Assembly (NCBI RefSeq): GCF_018131105.1 | Contig: NZ_JAFCJI010000001.1 | Span: forward strand, 930,001-994,000 | Length of the DNA: 64,000 nt | Direction of reading: 5' to 3' | From: Bradyrhizobium manausense | GTDB lineage: Bacteria; Pseudomonadota; Alphaproteobacteria; Rhizobiales; Xanthobacteraceae | In this document: in pieces, positions 34,284 to 45,458 of the stretch | Numbering within the stretch: position 1 is the first letter of the stretch | Layout: each line of letters begins with the position of its first letter | The notes under the pieces: generated by a model | Told to the model about the DNA's origin: nothing | Database searches by the model: none | What the model saw: the letters and a program-made list of their open reading frames with translations, nothing else | Made by a program: the position numbers and the translations under genes

Positions 34284-35357
34284 ATGTTGAAATTGAAGAC
34301 GACATTTCTCGCGATGGCGCTGGCCGGCGCCGCAACGATGGCCACGGGCCTCACGGCCTCCGCACAGGACAAGGCGACCGTCGGCATCGCGATGCCGACC
34401 AAATCCTCGGCGCGCTGGATCGACGACGGCAACAACATGGTCAAGGTGCTGAAGGAGCGCGGCTACAACACCGACCTGCAATATGCCGAGGACGACATTC
34501 CGAACCAGCTCTCGCAGGTCGAGAACATGGTGACCAAGGGCGCCAAGGCGCTGGTGATCGCCGCGATCGACGGCACCACGCTGTCCGACGTGCTCAAGCA
34601 GGCCAAGGCCAAGGGCATCACCGTGATCGCCTATGACCGCCTGATCCGCGGCACGCCGAATGTCGACTATTACGCGACCTTCGACAATTTCCAGGTTGGC
34701 GTGCTCCAGGCTCAGTCGATCGAGAAGGGGCTTGGTCTCAAGGAGGGCAAGGGTCCGTTCAACATCGAGCTGTTCGGCGGTTCGCCCGACGACAACAACG
34801 CCTTCTTCTTCTACAACGGCGCGATGAGCGTGCTGAAGCCCTACATCGACAGCGGCAAGCTCGTGGTCGCCTCCGGCCAGATGGGCATGGACAAGGTCGC
34901 GACCCTGCGTTGGGATCCCGCCACCGCCCAGGCTCGCATGGACAATCTGCTCAGCGCCTACTACGGCAACAAGAAGGTCAACGCCGTGCTGTCGCCCTAT
35001 GACGGCCTGTCGATTGGCATCATCTCGTCGCTGAAGGGCGTTGGTTACGGCACCGCGGATCAGCCCATGCCGATCATCAGCGGCCAGGATGCCGAAGTCC
35101 CGTCGATCAAGGCGATGATCCGCGGCGACCAGTATTCGACCATCTTCAAGGACACCCGCGACCTCGCCAAGGTGACCGCCGACATGGTCGATGCGGCGCT
35201 CGCCGGCAAGCAGGTCACGGTCAACGACACCAAGACCTACGAGAACGGCGCCAAGACCGTGCCGTCCTATCTCCTGAAGCCCGTCGTGGTGTATAAGGAC
35301 AACTGGGAAAAGACCCTGGTTGACAGCGGCTACTACAAGAAGTCGCAGTTCCAGTAA
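34284..35357 (+). CDS. chvE: Multiple-sugar binding periplasmic protein ChvE
   Basis: A 357-residue binding protein of the CUT2 family. The signal peptide is [20 protein letters not shown] with cleavage near TASA-QD. The mature protein begins [20 protein letters not shown], and the segments [40 protein letters not shown] and [20 protein letters not shown] match Agrobacterium ChvE. Relatives bind glucose, galactose, arabinose and xylose. It is the first gene of chvE-gguA-gguB and lies 73 nt after the lactonase gene, so read-through from that operon is possible. A hairpin follows at 35371. Confidence 0.93.
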   Translation: MLKLKTTFLAMALAGAATMATGLTASAQDKATVGIAMPTKSSARWIDDGNNMVKVLKERGYNTDLQYAEDDIPNQLSQVENMVTKGAKALVIAAIDGTTLSDVLKQAKAKGITVIAYDRLIRGTPNVDYYATFDNFQVGVLQAQSIEKGLGLKEGKGPFNIELFGGSPDDNNAFFFYNGAMSVLKPYIDSGKLVVASGQMGMDKVATLRWDPATAQARMDNLLSAYYGNKKVNAVLSPYDGLSIGIISSLKGVGYGTADQPMPIISGQDAEVPSIKAMIRGDQYSTIFKDTRDLAKVTADMVDAALAGKQVTVNDTKTYENGAKTVPSYLLKPVVVYKDNWEKTLVDSGYYKKSQFQ

Positions 35358-35370
35358 GCCTCTCGAGTTT

Positions 35371-35396
35371 CCCTCTCCCCGTTCGCGGGGAGAGGG
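35371..35396. repeat. CTCTCCCC/GGGGAGAG hairpin (copy B) between chvE and gguA
   Basis: CCCTCTCCCC, loop GTTCGC and GGGGAGAGGG make a perfect 10-bp stem 13 nt after the chvE stop. The core is the same as at 5956-5983 with one loop change. Its position between binding protein and ATPase parallels the hairpins at 26952 and 41774. Confidence 0.72.
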
Positions 35397-35420
35397 ACGT
35401 AACGGACGGGACACAACGCA

Positions 35421-36998
35421 ATGACCGCCATGCTGGAGATGCGCAACGTCAGCAAGAGCTTTGCTGGTGTGCAGGCGCTGCGCGACGTCAATTTTTCGGT
35501 CGAGGCGGGCCAGATCCACGCTCTCGTCGGCGAGAACGGCGCCGGCAAGTCGACCTTGATGAAGGTGCTGAGCGGGGTCTACCCGGCGGGCAGCTATGAG
35601 GGCACCATCGTCTTCGAGGGCCAGGAGCGCCGTTTCCGCGACATCAACGATTCCGAGGCGCTCGGCATCATCATCATCCACCAGGAGCTGGCGCTGATCC
35701 CGCTGATGTCGATCGCGGAGAATATCTTTCTCTCGCATCCGCCGTCGAAGTTCGGCGTGATTGATCGCGACGAGGTCTACAAGCGCACGCGCGATCTTCT
35801 CGCACAGGTCGGCCTGAAGGAATCTCCGGATACGCTGATCACCGATCTCGGCGTCGGCAAGCAGCAGCTTGTCGAGATCGCCAAGGCGCTGTCCAAGCGC
35901 GTCCGCATGCTGATCCTGGACGAGCCGACGGCGAGCCTGAACGAGGCCGACAGCGCTGCACTGCTCGAACGCCTGATGAAATTCCGCGAGCAAGGCATCG
36001 GCTCGGTCCTGATCTCACACAAGCTCAATGAGGTGGCCAAGGTCGCCGACCACATCACGGTGCTGCGCGACGGTCGCACGGTTGACGGTATCGATTGCCG
36101 CGCCGAACCGATCCAGGAAGACCGTATCATCCGCAGCATGGTCAACCGCGATCTCGCCCATCGTTTTCCGGAGCGAAGCCCCAAGATTGGCGAGCCCGTT
36201 CTCGAGGTTTCGAACTGGTCGGTCTATCACCCCATCCATCCTGACCGCCAGGTCATCAAGAACGTCAATTTCGGCGTCAGGCGCGGCGAGGTCGTCGGCA
36301 TCGCCGGGCTGATGGGGGCCGGCCGTACCGAGTTCGCCATGAGCCTGTTTGGTCGCTCCTGGGGCACCAATATTAGCGGCCGGATCACGCTTGAGGGGCA
36401 TGAGATTGCGCTGACGAGCGTGGCGGCCGCGATCGACGCCGGGCTTGCCTATGTCACCGAGGATCGCAAGCAACTCGGTCTGATCCTGGCCGACGACGTC
36501 CGCAAGAACATTACGCTGGCGAGCCTCGACCAGGTTGCGCCGGGGCGTGTGATCGACGACATCGCCGAGCTGAAGGTCGCCACCGACTATCGCAACCGCA
36601 TGCGCATCCGCTGTTCCGACGTCTACCAGGAGACCGGCCAGCTTTCCGGCGGGAACCAGCAGAAGGTCGTGCTGTCGAAATGGCTGATGACTGACCCCAA
36701 GGTCCTTATCCTGGATGAGCCGACACGAGGTATCGACGTCGGTGCCAAATACGAGATTTACTGTATCATCAACGAGCTTGCGGAGGCCGGCCGCGGCGTG
36801 GTGGTGATCTCATCGGAGATGCCCGAGCTACTCGGCATCTGCGACCGCATCTGTGTCATGAACGACGGCGCCTTCGTCGGCGAGTTCCCGGCCACGGATG
36901 CGACACAGGAAAAGATCATGCGCGCTATCATGCGCAACGAACGAAGCAACGGTAACGGCGCGGTCGAGGCCGCAGAGATGGGAGGGTCGCAGCCATGA
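35421..36998 (+). CDS. gguA: Multiple-sugar ABC transporter ATP-binding protein GguA
   Basis: A 525-residue duplicated CUT2 ATPase. The first domain has Walker A GENGAGKS (residues 37-44) and Walker B MLILDEPTASLNEAD. The second domain has the signature LSGGNQQKVVLSKWL and LILDEPTRGIDVGAKYEIY. The start is ATG at 35421 after the hairpin. It overlaps gguB by 4 nt (ATGA). GguA energises import of sugars delivered by ChvE. Confidence 0.93.
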   Translation: MTAMLEMRNVSKSFAGVQALRDVNFSVEAGQIHALVGENGAGKSTLMKVLSGVYPAGSYEGTIVFEGQERRFRDINDSEALGIIIIHQELALIPLMSIAENIFLSHPPSKFGVIDRDEVYKRTRDLLAQVGLKESPDTLITDLGVGKQQLVEIAKALSKRVRMLILDEPTASLNEADSAALLERLMKFREQGIGSVLISHKLNEVAKVADHITVLRDGRTVDGIDCRAEPIQEDRIIRSMVNRDLAHRFPERSPKIGEPVLEVSNWSVYHPIHPDRQVIKNVNFGVRRGEVVGIAGLMGAGRTEFAMSLFGRSWGTNISGRITLEGHEIALTSVAAAIDAGLAYVTEDRKQLGLILADDVRKNITLASLDQVAPGRVIDDIAELKVATDYRNRMRIRCSDVYQETGQLSGGNQQKVVLSKWLMTDPKVLILDEPTRGIDVGAKYEIYCIINELAEAGRGVVVISSEMPELLGICDRICVMNDGAFVGEFPATDATQEKIMRAIMRNERSNGNGAVEAAEMGGSQP

Positions 36999-38185
36999 CC
37001 GACAAGACGGTTTCGCTGCCCGAGGAGCGCCGGAACGGCAGCTTTATCAAGAACAACCTGCGCAACTACGGCATGCTGATGTCGCTGGCCGCGATCATGC
37101 TGTTCTTCCAGGTCATGACCAGCGGCACGCTGCTGCAGCCTCTCAACCTGACCAATCTTGTGCTCCAGAACAGCTACATCGTCATCATGGCGCTCGGTAT
37201 GCTGCTGGTGATCGTCACCGGACACATCGACTTGTCGGTCGGATCGGTCGCGGGATTCGTCGGCGCGGTCGCCGCGCTCCTCATGGTGACCTACAAGGTC
37301 GACTATACGGTCGCATTCATCGCCTGTCTCATCGTCGGCGCCGCCATCGGTGCTGCGCAAGGCTATTGGGTGGCGTATTTCAAGATCCCGTCCTTCATCG
37401 TGACACTGGCCGGCATGCTCGTATTCAAGGGTCTCGCGCTCGCGGTGTTGCAGGGCCAGTCGCTCGGGCCGTTCCCATCGACTTTCCAAAAACTGTCGTC
37501 GGGCTTCATTCCGGAACTTTTGCCCGAGGCCGGCACGCTGCATCCGACATCGATGCTGATCGGCGCGTTGCTGGCGCTGGGGCTGGTCTACGCGAGCGCC
37601 AAGGGCCGCGCACGCGAAGTGTCTCACGGCATCGAGGCCGAACCCTACGCGTTCTTCCTCGGCAAGAGCGTCGTGCTCGCCTGCGCCGTGCTGTACTTTA
37701 CCTATCTCATCGCGACCTATCGCGGCCTACCCAACGTGCTGGTGATCATGAGCGTCCTGATCGCGCTCTATGGCTTCGTCACCCGCCGCACCGTGATCGG
37801 CAGGCATATCTATGCCGTCGGCGGCAACGCCAAGGCGGCAGGCCTGTCGGGTATCAAGACCGAGCGGCTGACCTTCTTCACCTTCGTCAACATGGGCGTG
37901 CTTGCGGCGCTGGCTGGTCTCGTCTTCGCCGCGCGCCTCAACACCGCGACCCCCAAGGCGGGCCTCGGCTTCGAGCTCGACGTCATCGCCGCCTGCTTCA
38001 TCGGCGGCGCCTCGGCCTATGGCGGCGTCGGCCGCGTCGGCGGGGCCGTGGTCGGCGCCATGATCATGGGCGTGATGAACAACGGCATGTCCATCCTCGG
38101 CATCGGCATCGACTACCAGCAGGTCATCAAGGGCCTGGTGCTGCTCGGGGCGGTGTGCATCGACGTGTATAACCAGCGGCGGTAG
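36995..38185 (+). CDS. gguB: Multiple-sugar ABC transporter permease GguB
   Basis: A 396-residue permease, about 65 residues longer than the YtfT/YjfF-type permeases nearby, as is usual for GguB/XylH. It has about 10-12 transmembrane segments. Family segments are MALGMLLVIVTGHIDLSVGS, FIVTLAGMLVFKGLALAVLQ and FELDVIAACFIGGASAYGG. It overlaps gguA by ATGA and ends the operon. A modest hairpin follows at 38232. Confidence 0.93.
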   Translation: MTDKTVSLPEERRNGSFIKNNLRNYGMLMSLAAIMLFFQVMTSGTLLQPLNLTNLVLQNSYIVIMALGMLLVIVTGHIDLSVGSVAGFVGAVAALLMVTYKVDYTVAFIACLIVGAAIGAAQGYWVAYFKIPSFIVTLAGMLVFKGLALAVLQGQSLGPFPSTFQKLSSGFIPELLPEAGTLHPTSMLIGALLALGLVYASAKGRAREVSHGIEAEPYAFFLGKSVVLACAVLYFTYLIATYRGLPNVLVIMSVLIALYGFVTRRTVIGRHIYAVGGNAKAAGLSGIKTERLTFFTFVNMGVLAALAGLVFAARLNTATPKAGLGFELDVIAACFIGGASAYGGVGRVGGAVVGAMIMGVMNNGMSILGIGIDYQQVIKGLVLLGAVCIDVYNQRR

Positions 38186-38231
38186 GAAGCGCGCGACTTC
38201 GACGCTGTCGCTGGAAGTCGATCACGGTATT

Positions 38232-38255
38232 GGCATTGCTGCGGGCGCCAATGCC
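38232..38255 (+). terminator. Weak terminator-like hairpin after gguB
   Basis: GGCATTG and CAATGCC form a 7-bp stem around a GC-rich 10-nt loop, 46 nt after the gguB stop. There is no clear T-run, so its role as a terminator is uncertain. Confidence 0.35.
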
Positions 38256-38260
38256 TCGCC

Positions 38261-38461
38261 TTGACCATGATTTGGGACCTAGATCCTGCCGGTCGAGTAC
38301 TGCCGGGCAGGGTAGCGCTGATGGCGGCTCAGTACCATGAGATGACGGAGCAGGAATACGCGGACCGGCTTCGCGCCCTCATCCGTATCGTTTCTGCCTC
38401 GACCTTGGGGCTTTGCTCCTTTGCCGTGGGTCTGCTGATCGGGGCATTTTTTCTGTTTTGA
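38261..38461 (+). CDS. Possible small membrane protein
   Basis: An open frame of up to 66 residues whose C-terminal end, IVSASTLGLCSFAVGLLIGA followed by FFLF, looks like a single transmembrane helix. An acidic/basic helix (EMTEQEYADRLRALIRI) precedes it. The start is unclear: TTG at 38261, ATG at 38267, or ATG at 38321 giving 46 residues. No family is recognised. It lies alone between gguB and the HAD gene. Coding status is likely but unproven. Confidence 0.5.
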   Translation: MTMIWDLDPAGRVLPGRVALMAAQYHEMTEQEYADRLRALIRIVSASTLGLCSFAVGLLIGAFFLF

Positions 38462-38581
38462 ATAGGGTCTCGTCGCGGCTTGGCGCTCTGTTGCGCGTGA
38501 TTCCGGCCAGGGGAGATCAAGGAGCAAAGCCTCCCCGGCCGAGCTATTGCTCAGCATCTGGGTATATGATCGAATGCCCGA

Positions 38582-39238
38582 ATGGACCCGGGTCGGCCAG
38601 ATCTGATCATCTTCGATTGCGACGGCGTGCTCGTCGATAGCGAGCTGCTCAGTTGTCGCTGCCTGTCCGAGATTCTGTCGGAATTCGGCTTTCTACTGAG
38701 TGTGGAGCAGGCGCTCGAATTTTTTCTTGGACGCAGTACCAAGGCTATTGAGCAGCACTATCGTGATCTCGGGCAGGCCTTGCCTGACGACTTTCTTCCG
38801 CGTCTCAAGGCCCGCGTGCTCCAGACATTTGCGGCCGCGCTCCAGCCGATCCCCGGCGTAGCTGCGGTGCTGTCCGGATTGGTGACGCCGCGCTGCGTCG
38901 CATCGTCGAGCGATCTCGACCGCGTCTCGTTGTCGCTTGATGTCACCGGCCTTGCGCCGCACTTCGGTGGCCGGCTCTACACCGCGCAGATGGTCAGGCA
39001 CGGCAAGCCGGCGCCGGATCTCTTTCTCCACGCCGCCGGGAAGATGCAGGCCGATCCCGCACGCACGCTGGTGATCGAGGACAGTGCCAGCGGCGTGCAG
39101 GCCGCCAAGGCGGCAGGCATGATGGTCTGGGGATTTGTCGGCGGTGGCCATTATCGCGCCCGCGATGGTCGGGCTATATTGTCCGCCGCCGGGGCCGATC
39201 GGGTCTTCGCGCACATGAGCGATTTCTGGGAGGCGTGA
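38582..39238 (+). CDS. HAD-superfamily phosphatase, beta-phosphoglucomutase-like
   Basis: A 218-residue HAD hydrolase. Motif I is DCDGVLVDSE with the nucleophile Asp; motif II is the Ser in ASSSDLDR; motif III is Lys in HGKPAPDLF; motif IV is VIEDSASGVQAAKAAG. A helical cap lies between motifs I and II. It starts 6 nt... upstream neighbours are distant, but the SorC regulator begins 6 nt after its stop, so the two are co-transcribed ahead of the polyol operon. A sugar- or polyol-phosphate phosphatase role is likely; the exact substrate is unknown. Confidence 0.87.
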   Translation: MDPGRPDLIIFDCDGVLVDSELLSCRCLSEILSEFGFLLSVEQALEFFLGRSTKAIEQHYRDLGQALPDDFLPRLKARVLQTFAAALQPIPGVAAVLSGLVTPRCVASSSDLDRVSLSLDVTGLAPHFGGRLYTAQMVRHGKPAPDLFLHAAGKMQADPARTLVIEDSASGVQAAKAAGMMVWGFVGGGHYRARDGRAILSAAGADRVFAHMSDFWEA

Positions 39239-39244
39239 GGCCGC

Positions 39245-40195
39245 ATGGCCGTCGAGAACGAAAAATCCAGGCTCGACGACGCCGCGCGTGCCGGCTGGCT
39301 CTATTTCATTGCCGGCCACACCCAGGACGAGATCGCAAAGATGCTGCAGGTGTCGCGCGCATCCGCGCAGCGGCTGGTGTCGCTGTGCCTCGCCGAGCGG
39401 CTGATTACCTTCCGGCTTGAGCATCCCATCGCCGCCTGCATGGAATTGGCGGCGCGCCTGAAGGAGCGGTTTGACCTTAATCATTGCGAGGTGGTGCCGG
39501 CCGATCCTGCAGCGCCCCAGGCCAACGCGGGTATCGCCGAGCGCTGCGCCAATCTGCTCGACGCGACGCTGCGCTCGGAAACGCCCGTGATCGTTGCGCT
39601 CGGGACGGGGCGGGCGGTGCGCGCCGCGGTCGAACGCGTCACGCCGATCGACCGGCCCAACCACCAGATCGTCTCGCTGGTCGGCAACATCTCCGCCGAC
39701 GGTTCGGCGAGCTTCTACGATACCGTCGGCCGGCTCGCCGACCGCACCGGCGCGCGGCATTACCCGATGCCGTTGCCGTTTCTGATGTCGTCGGAGGACG
39801 AGCGCAACAAGATGGTCCGCATCGAGCCGATCGCGAAGGTGAAGGCGGTCGCGGCCAAGGCGGATTTGCGTCTCGTCGGGATCGGCCAGATGGACCAGAA
39901 GGCTCAGGTTCATGTCGATGGCTTCGTCACGCGTGATGAGCTGTTCGAGATGATGCGGCAGGGCGCGATCGGAGAAATCACCGGCTGGGCCTATGATTCC
40001 AAGGGTCGCCTGCTCAAGGCCGGCACCAACAAACGCCTCACGAGCATTCCGCCGGAAGTGCCAGCGAAAACCACGACCATCGGTGCCGCGGTCGGCGCGG
40101 CCAAGGTGTCAGCGATCGCGGCGGCGTTGAACGGGGGGCTGATCAACGGCCTGATCACCGACGAGACTACCGCACGGGCGATTCTGGAGCGCTAG
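39245..40195 (+). CDS. SorC/DeoR-type sugar-binding transcriptional regulator
   Basis: A 316-residue regulator with an N-terminal helix-turn-helix (TQDEIAKMLQVSRASAQRLV) and a SorC-type sugar-phosphate-binding domain (IVALGTGRAVRAAVERVTPI, QIVSLVGNISADGSASFYDT, GQMDQKAQVHVDGFVTRDEL, NGGLINGLITDETTARAILE). It is co-transcribed with the HAD gene (6-nt gap). The polyol ABC operon starts 240 nt downstream, preceded by a 25-bp palindrome over its promoter, the probable operator. The effector is likely a phosphorylated ketose from the pathway. Confidence 0.9.
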   Translation: MAVENEKSRLDDAARAGWLYFIAGHTQDEIAKMLQVSRASAQRLVSLCLAERLITFRLEHPIAACMELAARLKERFDLNHCEVVPADPAAPQANAGIAERCANLLDATLRSETPVIVALGTGRAVRAAVERVTPIDRPNHQIVSLVGNISADGSASFYDTVGRLADRTGARHYPMPLPFLMSSEDERNKMVRIEPIAKVKAVAAKADLRLVGIGQMDQKAQVHVDGFVTRDELFEMMRQGAIGEITGWAYDSKGRLLKAGTNKRLTSIPPEVPAKTTTIGAAVGAAKVSAIAAALNGGLINGLITDETTARAILER

Positions 40196-40213
40196 GGCGG
40201 CCAGGCTCGACGT

Positions 40214-40298
40214 CGTCATGGCCGGGCTTGAGCCGGCCATCCACGCCTATCCTGCAGCACTGAGATCGTGGATGCCCGGGGGAAGCCCGGGCATGACG
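40214..40298. repeat. Dispersed composite palindrome (GTCATGGCCGGGC type), copy 2
   Basis: Left half 40214-40245 and right half 40267-40298 are inverted copies (CGTCATGGCCGGGC ... and ... GCCCGGGCATGACG), each also internally palindromic. It is the same family as 25640-25730. It sits between the SorC gene and the polyol promoter and may insulate them. Confidence 0.8.
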
Positions 40299-40357
40299 GG
40301 CTCGCACCTCTCCCGCACCGCAGCACTCATAAGTTGCGGGAATGGCTGCGCGCCTGC

Positions 40358-40411
40358 TTGACAAGCGGCAAGGCTCGACCGAACATACGCCCAACGCGTG
40401 GGCATATGCTC
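40358..40411 (+). promoter_or_regulatory. Promoter and operator of the polyol ABC operon
   Basis: TTGACA (40358-40363) is a consensus -35 box. The -10 region expected 17-18 nt later (GAACAT/AACATA) lies at the left end of a palindrome: CATACGCCCA-ACGCG-TGGGCATATG (40384-40408), paired at 9 of 10 positions, with two more pairs outside one mismatch. GTG of the binding-protein gene is at 40436 with GGGAGG 5 nt upstream. The neighbouring SorC protein is the obvious ligand (inference). Confidence 0.65.
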
Positions 40412-40435
40412 AAGAGCGCGGATAGGGAGGTCACC

Positions 40436-41746
<1,311 letters not shown>

Positions 41747-41773
41747 ACCTGAGCTCTCCCTGAGCTCAAACTT

Positions 41774-41807
41774 GCGGCCATCCACTCCTTGCGCGATGGA
41801 TGGCCGC
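41774..41807 (+). terminator. Intercistronic hairpin after the polyol binding-protein gene
   Basis: GCGGCCATCCA and TGGATGGCCGC form a perfect 11-bp stem with a 12-nt loop, followed by a short pyrimidine tract (TTCTTCCC). It starts 28 nt after the stop codon and likely lowers expression of the downstream membrane genes relative to the binding protein. Confidence 0.65.
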
Positions 41808-41895
41808 CTTCTTCCCGAATCTTAATTTCGATGCGTTTTCTTCCCGCGAACCGGCCTCCACTTCGCTCGAAAACGCTATGAAGGAGAGCCTGAGG

Positions 41896-42768
41896 ATGGC
41901 AACCCGGCAGACGCAATTCCTTGCGCGGTCGCTCCTGACCCCGGCCGTCGGACTGCTCTTCATCTGGATGATCGTCCCGCTCGCGCTGACGCTGTACTTC
42001 TCGACGCTGCATTACAGCCTGCTCGATCCCGGTTCGGAATCATTCGTTGGTCTCGAAAATTTCCGCTACTTCCTCACCGATCCCGCCTTCCTCGCCTCGC
42101 TGCAGAACACGCTGGTGCTGGTCGGATCGGTGCTGGCGCTGACGATCGTGCTCGGCATTCCCCTAGCGCTGCTGATGGATCAGCCGGTGATCGGACGCAA
42201 TTTCGTGCGGCTGATGGTAATCGCGCCGTTCTTCGTGATGCCGACGGTGAGCGCGCTGGTCTGGAAGAATCTGCTGATGCATCCGGTGTCGGGTCTGTTC
42301 GCCTGGCTCGCCAAGTCCGTTGGGCTGACGCCGGTCGACTGGTTCAACGATGTGCCGCTGTTCTCGGTGATCCTGATCGTGGCCTGGCAATGGCTGCCGT
42401 TCGCGACGCTGATCCTGCTCACTGCGCTGCAATCGCTCGATGAAGAGCAGAAGGAGGCGGCCGAGATGGATGGCGCGAGCGCAATCTCGACCTTCATCTA
42501 CATCACGCTGCCGCATCTGGCGCGCCCGATCACCGTGGTGATCCTGATCGAGACCATCTTCCTGCTGACCGTGTTCGCAGAGATCTTCGTCACCACTGGC
42601 GGCGGACCGGGCCTGCAGACCACCAACATTGCCTTCCTGATCTATTCGCAGGCGCTGATCCAGTTCGACGTCGGCAGCGCCTCGGCGGGCGGCCTCGTAG
42701 CCGTGGTCATCGCCAACGTCGTCGCCTTCTTCCTCGTCCGCATCGTCGGCCGCAACCTGGAAGCCTGA
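41896..42768 (+). CDS. Polyol/sugar ABC transporter permease 1 (CUT1)
   Basis: A 290-residue permease with six transmembrane segments. The EAA loop that contacts the ATPase is EAAEMDGASAISTFIYITLP. The start at 41896 (MATRQTQF) has AGGAG about 9 nt upstream; an ATG at 41878 is an alternative. It is followed by the second permease after 4 nt. Sequence features such as SLLTPAVGLLFIWMIVPLAL and TTGGGPGLQTTNIAFLIY match SmoF/MtlF-type permeases. Confidence 0.9.
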   Translation: MATRQTQFLARSLLTPAVGLLFIWMIVPLALTLYFSTLHYSLLDPGSESFVGLENFRYFLTDPAFLASLQNTLVLVGSVLALTIVLGIPLALLMDQPVIGRNFVRLMVIAPFFVMPTVSALVWKNLLMHPVSGLFAWLAKSVGLTPVDWFNDVPLFSVILIVAWQWLPFATLILLTALQSLDEEQKEAAEMDGASAISTFIYITLPHLARPITVVILIETIFLLTVFAEIFVTTGGGPGLQTTNIAFLIYSQALIQFDVGSASAGGLVAVVIANVVAFFLVRIVGRNLEA

Positions 42769-42772
42769 CATC

Positions 42773-43603
42773 ATGGCGCGCAAGTCAACGACACAGCGGG
42801 TGGTGATCTCGACGATCGGGGCGTGGTTCTTCGGCTTCCTGATCTTCTTCCCGATCCTCTGGATGGTGCTGGCGAGCTTCAAGACCGAGCTCGAAGCCTT
42901 CGCCATTCCGCCGTCTTTCCTGTTCTTCCATTGGACCACCGAGAACTACGCGACGGTGCAGGAGCGAAGCGACTATCTGCTCCATGCGATGAACTCGATC
43001 ATCATCGCCGGCGGCTCGACGCTGATTGCGCTCCTGATCGCGATCCCCGCCGCCTGGTCGATGGCGTTCTCGCCGACCAAGCGCACCAAAGACATTTTGC
43101 TTTGGATGCTCTCGACCAAGATGATGCCGCCGGTCGGCGTGCTGGTGCCGATCTATCTGATCTACAAGACCTTCGGTTTGCTCGATTCCCGCATCGGCCT
43201 CATCTTCATCCTCTGCCTCGGCAATCTGCCGATCGTGATCTGGATGCTGTTCACCTACTTCAAGGAGATCCCGCGCGATATCCTCGAGGCCGCGCGCATG
43301 GACGGTGCCACCATCGGTCGCGAGCTGGTCTATGTGCTGACGCCGATGGCGATCCCGGGACTGGCATCGACCATGCTGCTCAATCTGATCCTGGCCTGGA
43401 ACGAGGCGTTCTGGACATTGAACCTGTCGACGTCGAACGCCGCGCCGCTCACCACGTTCATCGCATCCTATTCCAGTCCGGAAGGACTGTTCTGGGCAAA
43501 GCTATCGGCGGCCTCGACGCTGGCGATCGCGCCCATTCTCGTCCTCGGTTGGTTCAGCCAGAAGCAGCTCGTGCGCGGGCTCACCTTCGGCGCGGTGAAA
43601 TAG
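42773..43603 (+). CDS. Polyol/sugar ABC transporter permease 2 (CUT1)
   Basis: A 276-residue partner permease with six transmembrane segments. The EAA motif is EAARMDGATIGRELVYVLTP. The N-terminal region GFLIFFPILWMVLASFKTEL and the internal MLSTKMMPPVGVLVPIYLIY are typical of MalG/SmoG proteins. It lies 4 nt after permease 1 and 15 nt before the ATPase gene. Confidence 0.91.
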   Translation: MARKSTTQRVVISTIGAWFFGFLIFFPILWMVLASFKTELEAFAIPPSFLFFHWTTENYATVQERSDYLLHAMNSIIIAGGSTLIALLIAIPAAWSMAFSPTKRTKDILLWMLSTKMMPPVGVLVPIYLIYKTFGLLDSRIGLIFILCLGNLPIVIWMLFTYFKEIPRDILEAARMDGATIGRELVYVLTPMAIPGLASTMLLNLILAWNEAFWTLNLSTSNAAPLTTFIASYSSPEGLFWAKLSAASTLAIAPILVLGWFSQKQLVRGLTFGAVK

Positions 43604-43618
43604 AGGGGCTGCCGGCTC

Positions 43619-44626
<1,008 letters not shown>

Positions 44627-44646
44627 CAAGAAACGGGAATAAGACC

Positions 44647-45420
44647 ATGTACCTGGAAAAATTCAAGTTGAGCGGCAAGACCGCGTTCATCACCGGCGGC
44701 GGGCAGGGCATTGGCCTTGCCTGCGCCGAAGCGCTGGCCGAAGCCGGCGCCAAGGTCATCATCGGCGACCGCGACAGCAAGGTCGCCGGCGACGCCAAGG
44801 CCAGCCTGAAAGCGAAGGGTTTTGACATCGAGACCGCGATCATGGATGTCACCGACACCAACCGCGTGGCGGAGGTCGCAAACGACCTCGTCGCCCGCCA
44901 TGGCAAGGTCGATATCCTCGTCAACAACGCAGGCATTGCCCGGAGTGAGACGCCGGCCGAGACCGTGACCGACGAGCACTGGCTCAACGTCATCGACGTC
45001 AACCTCAACGGCACCTTCTGGTGCTGCCGCGAGTTCGGCAAGCACATGCTCAAGGCCAGGAGCGGCGCCATCGTCAACGTCGGCTCGATGTCCGGTTTCA
45101 TCGTCAACAAGCCGCAGGAGCAGTGCTTCTACAATGCGTCCAAGGCCGGTGTGCACCATCTGACCAAGTCGCTCGCCGCCGAATGGGGCACACGTGGCAT
45201 CCGTGTCAACGCTGTGGCCCCGACCTATATCGACACACCGCTCAACGCCTTCGTGAAAAGCACCCCGAGAATGTATGACGCCTGGATCGGTGGAACCCCG
45301 ATGGCGCGGATGGGGCAAGTCGAGGAGATCGCCTCGGTCGTGTTGTTCCTGGCATCCGAGGCCGCGAGTCTGATGACCGGCAGCATCGTGCTGGTGGATG
45401 GCGGCTACACTTGCTGGTAG
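44647..45420 (+). CDS. SDR-family polyol dehydrogenase
   Basis: A 257-residue short-chain dehydrogenase. The NAD-binding motif is TGGGQGIG, NNAG follows, and the catalytic residues are Ser in NVGSMSGF and Tyr/Lys in YNASK. C-terminal RMGQVEEIASVVLFLASEAA is typical. In this operon it probably oxidises the imported polyol to a ketose. The FGGY kinase downstream favours a pentitol (ribitol, arabitol or xylitol) giving a pentulose, and the PfkB kinase allows a hexitol giving fructose. The exact substrate is unresolved. Confidence 0.88.
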   Translation: MYLEKFKLSGKTAFITGGGQGIGLACAEALAEAGAKVIIGDRDSKVAGDAKASLKAKGFDIETAIMDVTDTNRVAEVANDLVARHGKVDILVNNAGIARSETPAETVTDEHWLNVIDVNLNGTFWCCREFGKHMLKARSGAIVNVGSMSGFIVNKPQEQCFYNASKAGVHHLTKSLAAEWGTRGIRVNAVAPTYIDTPLNAFVKSTPRMYDAWIGGTPMARMGQVEEIASVVLFLASEAASLMTGSIVLVDGGYTCW

Positions 45421-45458
45421 GCTTGCGTCAAAATTGACGAGAGCTTCCGGGAGCGACA

